Assembly (NCBI GenBank): GCA_013112555.1
Contig: JABFGK010000001.1
Coordinates: 2,640,581 to 2,704,580, forward strand
Length of the DNA: 64,000 nucleotides
DNA from: Planctomycetota bacterium
GTDB taxonomy: Bacteria > Planctomycetota > Phycisphaerae > Phycisphaerales > UBA5793
Reading direction: 5' to 3'
Below are positions 17,339 through 26,604 of the stretch, one piece after another (positions within the stretch are counted from its first letter, which is position 1; the number at the start of each line of letters is the position of its first letter). The position numbers were made by a program, and so were the translations under genes. The notes beneath the pieces are model-generated. The model was not told the origin of the DNA and did not search any database. It was given only the letters and a program-made list of their open reading frames with translations.

Positions 17339-18583
17339 ATGAACAAGAGGCGAGTGGTCGTTACGGGAGTTGGCGGCCTGTGCAATCTGGGACACACGCG
17401 TGAGGCGATCTGGGCTGAGATGAAAGCCGGTCGCCCGAATATGCAGTTGATCCCCGAGTATCAGGGTGAACAGTGGGCCGTCAAGTTCGGCGCCCCGGTT
17501 GCGAATTGGGATCCCGGTGATCGGCTGGACCACGCACAGACCAAGCGGCTCGATCGGTTCGGCACGTTCGCAATGTATGCCGCAACCGAAGCCGTCGAGG
17601 ATTCCGGGCTCCAGTTCGACAAGGAGGACCCCTACCGCTGCGGCGTCGTGATCGGGTCGGGCGTCGGCGGCGTCGGGACGATCGAGGAGTACTTGCGCAA
17701 ACTGGACTCGAAGGGCCCGAGCCGGGTGACCCCGTTCCTCGTGCCGCGACTCATGGTCAACGCAGCCAGCGGCAATATCTCAATCCTCTACGGCCTCAAG
17801 GGGCCCAACAGCGCGCCGGCAACCGCATGTGCCTCAGCGGCCAACGCGATCGGCGATGCGTTTCAACTGATCCAGGACGGCGATGCCGAGATCATGGTGG
17901 CGGGTGGATCCGAGGCAGCCATGACGCCCATCTGTGTGGCCGGCTTCATGGTGATGAAGGCATTGTCAACACGCAATGACGACCCGAATCGGGCCTCACG
18001 ACCGTTTGATCGTGACCGAGACGGCTTCGTCCTGGCCGAAGGCTCCGGCATCATCGTGCTCGAAGAACTCGAGCATGCCACGGCACGCGGCGCCAACATT
18101 TATGCCGAACTGCTCGGCTTCGGCTCATCCGGTGATGCGAATCACATCACCGCGCCCGATCCGGAAGGCAGAGGGGCTGCCAAGTGCATGGTGCTGGCCA
18201 TGCGGGACGCCGAAATCAATCCCGATCAGATCGATTACATCAACGCCCACGGAACGTCGACCCCCCTGGGGGACCGGGCCGAGGTGCAGGCAATCAAGTC
18301 GGTCTTTGGAGACCATGCCTACAAGTTGACGGTCTCAAGCACGAAATCGGTCACCGGCCATACACTCGGTGCCTCCGGCGGGATCGAGTCGATTGCCGTC
18401 ACGTGTGCGATTCGCGACCAGGTTTGCCCCCCCACTGCGAACCTCGAAAACCCGGACGAGGGCTTCGACCTCGACTTTGCCCCGATCGACGCCAAGGAGC
18501 GCCCGGTCAAATTGGCGCTGAACAACAGTTTCGGCTTCGGCGGGCACAACGTCTCGCTCGTGTTCGGCAAGTTCGAAGGCTGA
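17339..18583 (+). CDS. fabF: beta-ketoacyl-ACP synthase II
   Basis: FabF elongates acyl chains by condensing them with malonyl-ACP. The 414-residue protein has Cys164 in ATACASAANAIGDA and the two histidines in NAHGTSTPLGD and KSVTGHTLGASGG. The ATG at 17339 matches the family start (RRVVVTGVGG). It is the last gene before a strong terminator. Confidence 0.96.
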   Translation: MNKRRVVVTGVGGLCNLGHTREAIWAEMKAGRPNMQLIPEYQGEQWAVKFGAPVANWDPGDRLDHAQTKRLDRFGTFAMYAATEAVEDSGLQFDKEDPYRCGVVIGSGVGGVGTIEEYLRKLDSKGPSRVTPFLVPRLMVNAASGNISILYGLKGPNSAPATACASAANAIGDAFQLIQDGDAEIMVAGGSEAAMTPICVAGFMVMKALSTRNDDPNRASRPFDRDRDGFVLAEGSGIIVLEELEHATARGANIYAELLGFGSSGDANHITAPDPEGRGAAKCMVLAMRDAEINPDQIDYINAHGTSTPLGDRAEVQAIKSVFGDHAYKLTVSSTKSVTGHTLGASGGIESIAVTCAIRDQVCPPTANLENPDEGFDLDFAPIDAKERPVKLALNNSFGFGGHNVSLVFGKFEG

Positions 18584-18620
18584 CCGAGAGACCAACTGCG
18601 ATCCGATCACGAAAGAACAA

Positions 18621-18650
18621 GGCAGTAGGACTGAAGTCCTACTGCCTTTT
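18621..18650 (+). terminator. strong rho-independent terminator of the fab cluster
   Basis: GGCAGTAGGACT (18621-18632) pairs perfectly with AGTCCTACTGCC (18635-18646) across a two-base gap, followed by TTTT. Confidence 0.93.
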
Positions 18651-18680
18651 GCATTGGCACAGTATGAACGTCGGCTCGAC

Positions 18681-19067
18681 TCAGCCGCCGATCTGCGCGA
18701 CGTTGCTCAGCGTGCAGGTTTCGAGATCAACGCACTGCACAAACAGGCCGCAGGCGCCACCCTGGAGATGCTCATCCTCATGCATGTAGCCGTCGGCGTT
18801 GGCATGCTCGATTTCATAGAGCACGGGTCGGCCGAGGCCGAGTTCGGTCCCGGCACACGGAAATGAGTTCGGCAGGACGAAGTTGCCCGTCTTGCGGCTG
18901 TAGAGGATGGCCACTTCACCGAATGGGGTTGCTCCGGTCACTTCGCCGGTCACTCGACCGGGGCAATCACCGGTAATAGTCAACGTCAGTTCCTGGGCAC
19001 TGGCTGTCGCAGCAGCCCCCATGAGACACAGACACGCGATTCCGGTTGTGAGTTTGGACCGCACCAT
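18681..19067 (-). CDS. small secreted protein with the shared C-terminal domain
   Basis: A 128-residue protein. The signal peptide (LTTGIACLCLMGAAATASAQ) is followed by a single domain, LTLTITGDCPGRVTGEV, ATPFGEVAILYS, CAGTELGLG and CGLFVQCVDLETC. The same domain forms the C-terminus of the subtilase (28,404-30,146), the beta-helix protein (32,176-33,594) and the island protein (43,265-44,113). Here it stands alone. The ATG at 19067 follows GGGAAG; the frame is open further up but without a signal sequence start. Function is unknown. Confidence 0.82.
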   Translation of the reverse strand: MVRSKLTTGIACLCLMGAAATASAQELTLTITGDCPGRVTGEVTGATPFGEVAILYSRKTGNFVLPNSFPCAGTELGLGRPVLYEIEHANADGYMHEDEHLQGGACGLFVQCVDLETCTLSNVAQIGG

Positions 19068-19541
19068 GTTCTTCCCTTTCTTCCTTCTCGATGACACGAC
19101 AGACTGCGGGTACACGGATGTACCACACAGCACAAGCCGGGTCTGACCATCAGACCGGCTTCGAATCAGAACTAACCCACCGGATCTACGCGCCCAAGAA
19201 GAGACACTTTCTCCAGTACCACCTACAGGTGCCACTGATACCTGTTGCATGGTTTTTCATACTGGTCATCAAAAGTGTACCAACATATCTGCTTCTTGAC
19301 AGTCCTTAACCGGCGTCGGTCTGATCATGGGGACAATCAGATAGCCTCTGAATCTATATTGCTGGTGCCGCCCGACAGGGCGCACGAGGCACCCTCCGAC
19401 AAGCCGCGACCATGAGGGAGCGGGCTCCCCTCCCCAGTTTGGCCTGCATCCAGCGCGAAGCGGTGATCGACGCCTCTGCCGCCGCCTCCCCCCCAAATGG
19501 GCCGGAATGACGAATGAGGGGTCCTGCGTTTACCAGCGCTC
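19068..19541. other. 474-bp gap, no gene recognised
   Basis: This stretch is the upstream region of the small secreted protein and the downstream end of uppS. An AT-richer patch at about 19,190-19,290 may hold the promoter of the former. Short frames across 19,340-19,540 are compositionally unlike the neighbouring genes and I do not support them. Confidence 0.4.
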
Positions 19542-20396
19542 TCACGCTTCCGGATTGTCGGAGGTGTTCGCCACCGTGCCAAACCGACGATCACGATGCG
19601 CGTAATCACGAATGGCAGCGTGCAGATGTTCGACCGAGAAGTCAGGCCAATACACATCGGTCACATGCAACTCGGCGTAACTAATCTGCCAGAGCAGAAA
19701 GTTGCTGATCCGCATTTCGCCGGCCGTCCGAATCAGCAGGTCCGGGTCGGGCAACTGCGGCAGATACAGATGATCACTCACGACCTGCTCGGTCACCTGC
19801 TCCGGTGCCAGCGTTCCCTCTGCAACCTTCGCAGCAATCGCTCGGACGCCGTCAGCAATCTCGGCCCGTGAGCCATAGTTCAGGGCAAGCGCCAGATTCA
19901 AGCCGGTACAGTGAGCGGTCGCCTCGGTCGTGCGATCGAGTTCGGCCAGCACCGGCTCGGGCAGCCCCTCGCGTCGGCCGCACTGATAGAACCTGATGTT
20001 ATTGTCGAGCATCTCCCGGCGTTCCTTGATGAGGTACTCGACGTACAGACCCATCAGAAAATCGACCTCATTCTTCGGGCGCTGCCAGTTCTCCAATGAG
20101 AAACTGTAGAGTGTCAGCGCCTCAATCCCGAGGTGGGCACACTCGGTCACGATCGCACGCACGGACCGGGCCCCGTTTTCGTGACCGACAACGCGCGGCC
20201 GGCCACGCTCGACCGCCCAGCGGCCGTTGCCGTCCATGATGATCGCAATATGATGCGGCAAACGCTCGACCGGAACATCCGGCAACCGAAGATGCGGCGT
20301 CGGTGTGAGTGGTGTCGGTGCTGATGACGATGCGGAAGCGTTCTGTTCGACACGGTTTGTGTCGACAGGATCCTGATTCGGTGACGAACCGGTCAT
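19542..20396 (-). CDS. uppS: isoprenyl (undecaprenyl) diphosphate synthase
   Basis: This enzyme makes the C55 lipid carrier for peptidoglycan. A 284-residue protein with the cis-prenyltransferase signatures HHIAIIMDGNGRWAVERG (catalytic Asp), TLYSFSLENWQRPKNEV and DLLIRTAGEMRISNFLLWQ. The first roughly 45 residues are a disordered extension beyond the usual family start. It follows atpG by 18 bp on the same strand, so the two probably share a transcript. Confidence 0.95.
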   Translation of the reverse strand: MTGSSPNQDPVDTNRVEQNASASSSAPTPLTPTPHLRLPDVPVERLPHHIAIIMDGNGRWAVERGRPRVVGHENGARSVRAIVTECAHLGIEALTLYSFSLENWQRPKNEVDFLMGLYVEYLIKERREMLDNNIRFYQCGRREGLPEPVLAELDRTTEATAHCTGLNLALALNYGSRAEIADGVRAIAAKVAEGTLAPEQVTEQVVSDHLYLPQLPDPDLLIRTAGEMRISNFLLWQISYAELHVTDVYWPDFSVEHLHAAIRDYAHRDRRFGTVANTSDNPEA

Positions 20397-20414
20397 GGGA
20401 AGCGCCCCGGCTGC

Positions 20415-21287
20415 TTAGTCGAGGCCGGACGCCCCGCCGATGATCTCGTTGAGTTCGGTCGTGATCTGAGCCTGACGTGCACGATTGAAGGTCCGCTTGA
20501 GCGTCTTGCCGAGTTTGCCGGCATTGTCGGTCGCAGCCTTCATGGCCACCATACGGGCCACCTGCTCGCTGACGACGGCATCGTTGAACGCCTGGTACAG
20601 CGCCGTCTTGACCGTGATCGGCAGCAGATCCTGCAGCAATGTTTCGACGTCGGGGCTGAAGTCATACTGCACGCCAACCCCGGCACCGGCCCCATCCTCA
20701 TCGGCGACGGGCGGCTTGAGCGGCAAGAGCGTCGAGACGGTCGGCCGTTGCACACCGGTCGAGATGAATCGCATGTAGCACAGGGAGATCCGGTCGTACC
20801 CGCCGTCAATGAAATCGGCCATGTAGCGGTCGGCGAGTTCTTCGACGTCGGCATAAACAGGCTTGTCGCCGAACTGGCCGTGGAACTGGGTGATGTCAAA
20901 GCCGGCAAACCGGAAGAAGGCAAGCCCCTTCTTCCCGACGACTTCCAACTCACTGTCACTCGTTGCAGCCCGCAGATGATGGGAGGCAGTCCGCAGGACG
21001 TTGCTGTTGTATGCACCACACAGGCCTCGGTTTGAGGTCATGACGACGACCAGTTCCCGCCCTGGGGAGGGGTCCGGCGACTCGAACAGCGGGTGCTTTA
21101 TATCGGTGGCGTTAGCAGCCAACTCCTCGACCAGGCCACGGACTTTTTCCGTATACGGCTTCGTCGCGGTGGCTCGGTCCATGGCGGACTTGAATCGTGC
21201 CGTGGCAATCATCTGCATCGTATTGGTGATGCGCTGGATGTTGCCAACTGCCTTGATACGCTTCTTGATTTCGCGAATCTGTGCCAT
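20415..21287 (-). CDS. atpG: ATP synthase F1 gamma subunit
   Basis: The gamma subunit is the rotating shaft of F1-ATPase. The N-terminus AQIREIKKRIKAVGNIQRIT and the C-terminal helix KRTFNRARQAQITTELNEII are diagnostic; length is 290 residues. The ATG at 21287 gives the family start. It lies apart from any other atp gene, paired instead with uppS, and a divergent glycosyltransferase starts just upstream. It could be a relocated or an extra copy. Confidence 0.95.
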   Translation of the reverse strand: MAQIREIKKRIKAVGNIQRITNTMQMIATARFKSAMDRATATKPYTEKVRGLVEELAANATDIKHPLFESPDPSPGRELVVVMTSNRGLCGAYNSNVLRTASHHLRAATSDSELEVVGKKGLAFFRFAGFDITQFHGQFGDKPVYADVEELADRYMADFIDGGYDRISLCYMRFISTGVQRPTVSTLLPLKPPVADEDGAGAGVGVQYDFSPDVETLLQDLLPITVKTALYQAFNDAVVSEQVARMVAMKAATDNAGKLGKTLKRTFNRARQAQITTELNEIIGGASGLD

Positions 21288-21373
21288 AGGGGCCGATGGT
21301 AGGATCGGCCGACGCCTCTGACAACGGAGAGGCATGGATTGGTTCGGGCGTTTTTTTGAACCGGAGAGCGCGT

Positions 21374-22117
21374 GTGCCCACGGTGGATTTGGTCATCCCG
21401 GTCTTCAATGAGGAAGCCGCCCTGCCCAGGCTTTTTGAGGCCCTTGAGCCGCTGACGGCAGCCGGCATCATACGTCGGATCGTCATCGGGGATAACGGAT
21501 CGACCGACCGGTCGGCTGCACTGGCAACGGAACGGGGGGCTGTCGTGGTCTGCGAGCCTCACAGGGGCTACGGGGCAGCCTGCCTCGCTGCGATCGCTGC
21601 TATCCGGGATGCGGACCGGGACACTGGTAAGGCCGTCCCCCTGCCGGACGCTGTGGCCTTCCTGGATGCGGACCTGTCCGACGATCCGGCCCAACTGCCT
21701 CGGCTCATCGAGGCCCTCGAAACCCATGACCTGGTCATCGGCAGCAGGCCGAAACTGGCTGAGCCCGGCTCGCTGACTGCCACCCAGCGGTTTGGCAGCC
21801 GCGTCGCTTCGCTGATCCTGCGAGTGCTCACCGGGCACCGCTATCGGGATCTGGGGCCGATGCGGGCGATCGGCTGGGAGGCGCTGGAGCGTTTGGGCAT
21901 GCAGGACCGGACCTGGGGCTGGACCGTCGAGATGCAGGCCAAAGCGGCCATGTCAGGGCTGAGAATCCTCGAGATCGATGTCCCCTATCGCCGGCGCACG
22001 GCCGGCCACAGCAAGATCAGCGGGACAATCATCGGTTCAGCCAGAGCCGGGTGGAAGATCGTCGTGACTGCATTCGTGATCAGACTGACCTGGCAGCCGG
22101 CCAGGGATGGCCGATGA
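21374..22117 (+). CDS. family 2 glycosyltransferase
   Basis: A GT-A fold enzyme. VDLVIPVFNEEAALPRLFEA opens the domain, followed by GDNGSTDRS, the metal-binding DADLSDDP, and ETHDLVIGSR. The C-terminal GWTVEMQAKAA and EIDVPYRRRTAGHSKISG are typical of dolichol-phosphate-mannose-synthase-like enzymes that use lipid-phosphate acceptors. About 247 residues from the GTG at 21374, which follows GGAGAG; the ATG at 21296 would add 26 residues and approach the divergent atpG start. The substrate cannot be told from sequence. Confidence 0.85.
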   Translation: MPTVDLVIPVFNEEAALPRLFEALEPLTAAGIIRRIVIGDNGSTDRSAALATERGAVVVCEPHRGYGAACLAAIAAIRDADRDTGKAVPLPDAVAFLDADLSDDPAQLPRLIEALETHDLVIGSRPKLAEPGSLTATQRFGSRVASLILRVLTGHRYRDLGPMRAIGWEALERLGMQDRTWGWTVEMQAKAAMSGLRILEIDVPYRRRTAGHSKISGTIIGSARAGWKIVVTAFVIRLTWQPARDGR

Positions 22118-22173
22118 ATCGTCGCATAATGCGTGGGATTGCGTGTGAGCGGAGGAGGCTGGAAGACGGTGGG

Positions 22174-23070
22174 CTAGCGGCCACCATTCTTCTTGTCCAG
22201 CAGTGCCCACACCTGGCCGAAGTCGCCATTCTCATCGCCGGAGTCGGGCAGCCGGTTGTAGATGTTCTCGTTCGCATCGCGGAACCAGTCGACGCTGAGG
22301 TCGATGCGGAGGACATTCGTGCCATTCTGATGGCTGAAATCGGACTTGGTCTGCAGGCCGTCGGTCATCAGCACCATATTCGGCCAGCGGCGTCTGAGGT
22401 ATTCGCCCTTGTAACGGTGTGTCGGCTTGAGTTCACCTGAGAGACCGCGATAGTGGTAATTGCCCACAATGCTGTGGCTATCCGGGACATTCCATTGAGT
22501 CTCATAGCGAGAGTACGGGTGGCCTCCTCGGTGGGCGGGGCAATAAAAGGCCTGTGGATCCTTGTTATAGCGTTCAGCAAAAAGGAGCCCGAGGCCGTCC
22601 CACCAGGAGTATTGGCCCCCGCGATAGACAGTCATCATCTTGCCGGGCTCAGGCTTGCGTCCCCAGCCGCCTTCCTCCGCGGGCGTGCCGGCAAACCATG
22701 TGTAGGGCATGTGCTCGCCATACTCGTCCACATAGAGGGACATGGCAATGCCCATCTGGTGTTCGTTACTTGCACAGGCCACCTGCCAGCCGGCTTTTCT
22801 CATGCGCTGCAGGCCTGGCATCAACAACCCGAGCAGCAGCGATGCAACTGAGAGAACGATCAGCAGTTCAATGAGTGAGAAACCGTAGTTGTGACTCTGA
22901 TTTCGGAGCGGGCGAATCCCGGAGTGACAGCGCAGCCTCGAATCTCGATGGCTCTCGAGAGCAGTGGCGGTGCGATCGTGATTTTCCGATTTCCGAGCCA
23001 CGATGGCCGGCCCCTTTACTACCGGCGGAGAGTTTCTCTCACTGATAACGATGACACGCAGCCGATCCAT
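22174..23070 (-). CDS. pseudopilin-like protein with prepilin cleavage motif
   Basis: The type II secretion/type IV pilin-like motif YGFSLIELLIVLSVASLLLG (about residues 62-81) precedes a soluble domain with ACASNEHQMGIAMSLYVDEY. The domain continues with an FYCPAH motif and a metal-site-like LSVDWF. This is the layout of the large planctomycete DUF1559-type pseudopilin family. The 61-residue leader from 23070 is unusually long, so the true start may lie downstream at a non-ATG codon. The role is presumably in extracellular or secretion-apparatus assembly. Confidence 0.8.
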   Translation of the reverse strand: MDRLRVIVISERNSPPVVKGPAIVARKSENHDRTATALESHRDSRLRCHSGIRPLRNQSHNYGFSLIELLIVLSVASLLLGLLMPGLQRMRKAGWQVACASNEHQMGIAMSLYVDEYGEHMPYTWFAGTPAEEGGWGRKPEPGKMMTVYRGGQYSWWDGLGLLFAERYNKDPQAFYCPAHRGGHPYSRYETQWNVPDSHSIVGNYHYRGLSGELKPTHRYKGEYLRRRWPNMVLMTDGLQTKSDFSHQNGTNVLRIDLSVDWFRDANENIYNRLPDSGDENGDFGQVWALLDKKNGGR

Positions 23071-23342
23071 TCATTCCCGGGACCCGGGAAGTGATCGACG
23101 GGCCTTACAAAGCAGATAAAACGCTCTGGAAGGCCCCGTGCCGGTACTTCCAGTCTCTCCTAACTATACATCATGCCACCAGCACCAGGTTCGTACAAGG
23201 GGCAAATCCGCCAATCGTCATATTTTTTTGTGGCGTAGGCAATCCACCCCATCCCATCCTGTGACCGAGGAGTGTGGAAAAATCTGCAACCATTGACGGT
23301 TCGTATGCGGATCGGTAAGTAAACCCGCTAGAATGCCGGGGT

Positions 23343-23903
23343 ATGAATGAAGACTGGGAGTTGATGCAGCGGGTTTCGAGCGGCGACCCAAACGCCGTGA
23401 ATGAGTTGTATACCAGGTTTGGCACTCTGGTATACCGCATGGCGTACCAGTTATTGCGTACCAAGGGGGATGCGGAAGACGCCGTTCAGGAGATCTTTGT
23501 TCGCCTGTGGCAGAGTGCGGGACGGTTTGATCCGGAACGGGCCTCGCTGGTCACTTGGGTGATGTTGATCTCCCGGCGCCACCTTGTTGATATGTTGCGA
23601 AGAAAGCGGGTTCGGCCGCAGATGGCCGGATTCGATGAAGCATGGGTGGAACCTGCTGGGGCCGATGGACCGGCTCCGGAGGATGGCCTATTGGAGGAAG
23701 AGTGGAAACTCAAGTTGAGGGAAAGGGTTTCCATGCTCCCGGGGCTGCAGCGAGAAGTTGTGGCCCGTGCGTATCTTGGAGGAAAGACGCTTCGAGAGAT
23801 CAGCCAGGAACTTGACCGGCCGATTGGGACGATCAAATCGGCACTGAGTCGGGCACTGGCCAATCTCAGAGAGCGCATGCCTTCCGAAGAAGGAACCGCG
23901 TAA
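23343..23903 (+). CDS. ECF-type RNA polymerase sigma factor
   Basis: A 186-residue sigma factor. Region 2 (GDAEDAVQEIFVRLWQSAGR, SLVTWVMLISRRHLVDMLRR) and region 4 (MLPGLQREVVARAYLGGKTL, GTIKSALSRALANLRERM) are both intact, unlike the interrupted gene at 2,495. Its TAA overlaps the next gene's ATG (TAATG at 23901-23905), coupling it to an anti-sigma protein. It resembles the SigK-type ECF group. Confidence 0.93.
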   Translation: MNEDWELMQRVSSGDPNAVNELYTRFGTLVYRMAYQLLRTKGDAEDAVQEIFVRLWQSAGRFDPERASLVTWVMLISRRHLVDMLRRKRVRPQMAGFDEAWVEPAGADGPAPEDGLLEEEWKLKLRERVSMLPGLQREVVARAYLGGKTLREISQELDRPIGTIKSALSRALANLRERMPSEEGTA

Positions 23904-24853
23904 TGCGAGATGAAGTGAACCGAACTGACATACTGGAGCGGGCTGCCCTCGACGCCATTGGCCTGTTGACGCCAGAAGAGGTGTTCGATCTCGAATCGGA
24001 CCTGAAGCAGGCCGACCCGACCCTGCTCGATGAGGTTCGGCAGGTCCGGCAGGGCGTTCAGGTCTTTCGAGAGACACTCCCTGAGGTCGAACCCGACCCC
24101 GGGCTGCGCACCCGCGTGCTGGCTGCCGTCAGCCAGATGATCCAGCAGGATCTTCGTGAGAGCGTGCAGGAGGCACGGTCACAGCGGATGTACCTGCATA
24201 GCGGAAACGGTCGCCGCGACTGGCTCGAACCGATGATTGCCGGGCGGGTTTCACCGATGTGGCGCGTCAGTGCGCTCATTGCAGCCACGATCGCCATCGC
24301 CTTCTCATGGTTCTATTACCAGCAGGCGAGCACGATCACGCTGCTGACACAGTATGTGACCGAGCAGGAGACACGAGAACTGCTCAGCGAATTGGAACGG
24401 CACCTGGGCAATCGCCCGCAGAACCTGATCTTCAGCCCGCGCAGTGAGGACATCTTCTTCAAGAGTGAGGACACCGCCCTGGCCGGGATCGCACGCATGT
24501 GGTTTGATCCGGAGGATGGGAACGGGATCATCGTTGCCAAGAATCTGCCGGCCAAACCCGACCCCTACGTGCTGTGTCTCAGGCCGTATGACCCGACCGG
24601 CAAAGGCGGCCCGACCAGCATCAAACCCGTCGCAGCCATGCCGTCAGACGGGCACACGATTGCCGTCTCATTCAAACTCTCTGGGGATTCAGCCAACGGA
24701 GCATCCTGGTGCGTCCTGGAGCCGATCGACCCGAACGACGAGGCAGTAGCCGGCACAGCCAATCCGATGACGGAACCGATCCTGTGGATCACAGGCAACG
24801 ATGCCGACGAGACACAGATGCCGTATCGGATCGTGCTGAATTCGGTGCTTTGA
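23903..24853 (+). CDS. RskA-type anti-sigma factor
   Basis: A 316-residue single-pass membrane protein. The N-terminal cytoplasmic domain (ERAALDAIGLLTPEEVFDLE) would bind the sigma factor. A membrane helix (about residues 114-132, VSALIAATIAIAFSWFYY) leads to an extracytoplasmic RskA-like domain (FDPEDGNGIIVAKNLPAKPD, VLCLRPYDPTGKGGPTSI, GASWCVLEP). It is translationally coupled to the preceding ECF sigma gene. Release would need regulated proteolysis. Confidence 0.86.
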   Translation: MRDEVNRTDILERAALDAIGLLTPEEVFDLESDLKQADPTLLDEVRQVRQGVQVFRETLPEVEPDPGLRTRVLAAVSQMIQQDLRESVQEARSQRMYLHSGNGRRDWLEPMIAGRVSPMWRVSALIAATIAIAFSWFYYQQASTITLLTQYVTEQETRELLSELERHLGNRPQNLIFSPRSEDIFFKSEDTALAGIARMWFDPEDGNGIIVAKNLPAKPDPYVLCLRPYDPTGKGGPTSIKPVAAMPSDGHTIAVSFKLSGDSANGASWCVLEPIDPNDEAVAGTANPMTEPILWITGNDADETQMPYRIVLNSVL

Positions 24854-24918
24854 CAGACCGAGCGCGACCGACGCCCTTGACCCACCAGACCTCGATCGCA
24901 CCACAATCACAGATTATC

Positions 24919-24957
24919 CATGAGCAATGGCGCACCGTCGTTGCTCATGTTCGTTTT
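24919..24957 (+). terminator. rho-independent terminator after the sigma/anti-sigma pair
   Basis: CATGAGCAA (24919-24927) pairs perfectly with TTGCTCATG (24941-24949), followed by TTCGTTTT. Confidence 0.75.
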
Positions 24958-25008
24958 GCAGTGATGCGAACATGACAGATCGACCCCCCCACCGGGAATC
25001 GGGACTTC

Positions 25009-25758
25009 CTACTCGACCAGGCTGACCCCGTTGACGTCCTTGATCAGGACGATCTCGCCGTTCTCCTCGTCCTCACAGACCACCTCAAGTGCCATCAGGG
25101 CATTCAATGCTGCTTGCTGCTCGGCCTGCTTCTTGTTGGATGCCCAACTCGATTCATGGCGGGTCCCGCCGATCTCGACGGCGACCTCGAAGCACTTGGC
25201 GTGGTCGGGCCCGTTTTCGTCGAGCAACACATAGGAGGCTGCCTGCCCGAGGCAGCGTTGCGCATACTGCTGCAGGATGGACTTGAAGTTCTGCTGGTGG
25301 CCGCTGTCGGCTGCCTTGCCGATGATATCACTCAGCTGATCGAGGATGAAGGTGCGGGCCGGCTCGATCCCGCCGTCCAGGTAGATCGCAGCGATGATGG
25401 CCTCAAACACGGCCGCAGCCAGGGAGGGTGGGACTCGGCTTTTTGTGATCATGCCCTTGCCGAGCATGAGATACTCATCCAGGGAGAGCGCCTTGGAGAT
25501 GCGGGCACAGGTACGACGGGAAACGGCCGTGGACTTGATCTTGGTCAGATCCCCTTCAAGAAGATCAGGATACTGCTCAAAGAGGTACTCGCAGACAACG
25601 GCCCCGAGTACGGCATCCCCGAGGAACTCGAGCCGCTCGTTACTTGCAAGCCGGTTCTCGGCAAGGGAGGCATGGGTGAAGGCTTCCGTCAACAGGTCCA
25701 TGTCCGTGAACGTGTAGCCGATAACCTGCTGAATCTGATTCCGTGTTTCCTGATCCAT
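25009..25758 (-). CDS. rnc: ribonuclease III
   Basis: This double-stranded-RNA endonuclease processes rRNA and mRNA. The 249-residue protein has the RNase III signature NERLEFLGDAVLGAVVCEYL, the second metal ligand region FEAIIAAIYLDGG, and a C-terminal double-stranded-RNA-binding domain (NFKSILQQYAQ to SNKKQAEQQAALNALMAL). The ATG at 25758 (MDQETRNQIQQ) gives the family start; the frame is open for 33 more codons upstream but these look non-coding. Confidence 0.95.
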   Translation of the reverse strand: MDQETRNQIQQVIGYTFTDMDLLTEAFTHASLAENRLASNERLEFLGDAVLGAVVCEYLFEQYPDLLEGDLTKIKSTAVSRRTCARISKALSLDEYLMLGKGMITKSRVPPSLAAAVFEAIIAAIYLDGGIEPARTFILDQLSDIIGKAADSGHQQNFKSILQQYAQRCLGQAASYVLLDENGPDHAKCFEVAVEIGGTRHESSWASNKKQAEQQAALNALMALEVVCEDEENGEIVLIKDVNGVSLVE

Positions 25759-26375
25759 GCTCTGCCTACCCAAGTATGTGGCACAGGCCACCGGCACCGA
25801 TGCGCGTGCCACGAGCAGCCTGGTGACCCGCTGACGACCTGGGCCGTGCGGGGACACACCGAACCGATTCGGCAGTCAGACAGATTGGTGTCGTCCTGAA
25901 ATCGGATCGCCGTGCGGGAGGCCGCTCGGGACATCCCGTGTTGCGAAGCATGGGCAGGTATTCTCGCAAGCCGATCAGCGGCAAGGACCTACACGAGTGC
26001 ATGACCGCCGGCCTCGTCGGCTGGGAGAGCACATGCCCACTCAAGCCACGATATGCAGATGTCCGCGTCTGATCCTGCCTCAGGCAGGGCAATGATGACC
26101 CGAAGGCTCATTCTGCGGGCATTGCAGCACTTTTGTAGTGGTATCGGCTGGTTTGACCGGTGGTATAAGGCTATCCTACGCGGCTTTCAGGCATGACGGC
26201 CCACCGCCTCGCCTGCCTGTTGGCGGTATTCAACCGGTATACAACGATGGCACGCGATCGCCAGAGAGTCGGAACCCACTGCAGGCTGTAACCGCCTGCC
26301 GAGGAATGGCTTGCCGGAGGCTGGAGCAGGTCGATCGAGTCGAGCCAGGCACGCGGTATGGTGAGGTAGCGAACG
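25759..26375. other. 617-bp gap upstream of rpmH
   Basis: No gene is recognised on either strand; short frames here do not have consistent codon use. It must contain the rpmH promoter. A TTGACC at 26153-26158 is a candidate -35 but I see no well-spaced -10. Confidence 0.4.
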
Positions 26376-26510
26376 ATGCATTATCCAAGACGAGTCAGCA
26401 AGACCAAGCGAGTACGGAAGTTCGGATTCCGGGCACGGATGAAGACGAAGGCCGGGCGAAAGATGATCAATCGGAAGCGCCGAATGGGCCGACGGATCAA
26501 CGTCGTCTGA
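26376..26510 (+). CDS. rpmH: 50S ribosomal protein L34
   Basis: A 44-residue, very basic protein. It reads [20 protein letters not shown], then [20 protein letters not shown] and INVV, the L34 pattern ([22 protein letters not shown]). GAGGT lies eight bases before the ATG. A terminator follows at 26544. In most bacteria rnpA comes next; here it does not, and the next gene is a convergent VOC protein. The gene is easily missed because of its size. Confidence 0.93.
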   Translation: MHYPRRVSKTKRVRKFGFRARMKTKAGRKMINRKRRMGRRINVV

Positions 26511-26543
26511 TGGAAACGCGACTCATCCGACAAGAACCAATAT

Positions 26544-26586
26544 CCGGTCGAGTGTTTGGATGGCACCCGACCGGTTTTGTGTTTTT
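26544..26586 (+). terminator. rho-independent terminator after rpmH
   Basis: CCGGTCG (26544-26550) pairs with CGACCGG (26568-26574), loop 17 nt, followed by TTTTGTGTTTTT. Confidence 0.75.
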
Positions 26587-26604
26587 GGTGCCGGATGGCT
26601 GGGG

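Noticed and set aside
19251-19541. minus-strand coding frames after uppS
   Set aside because: They have short, Arg/Ala/Gly-biased composition with no homologue and no start signal.
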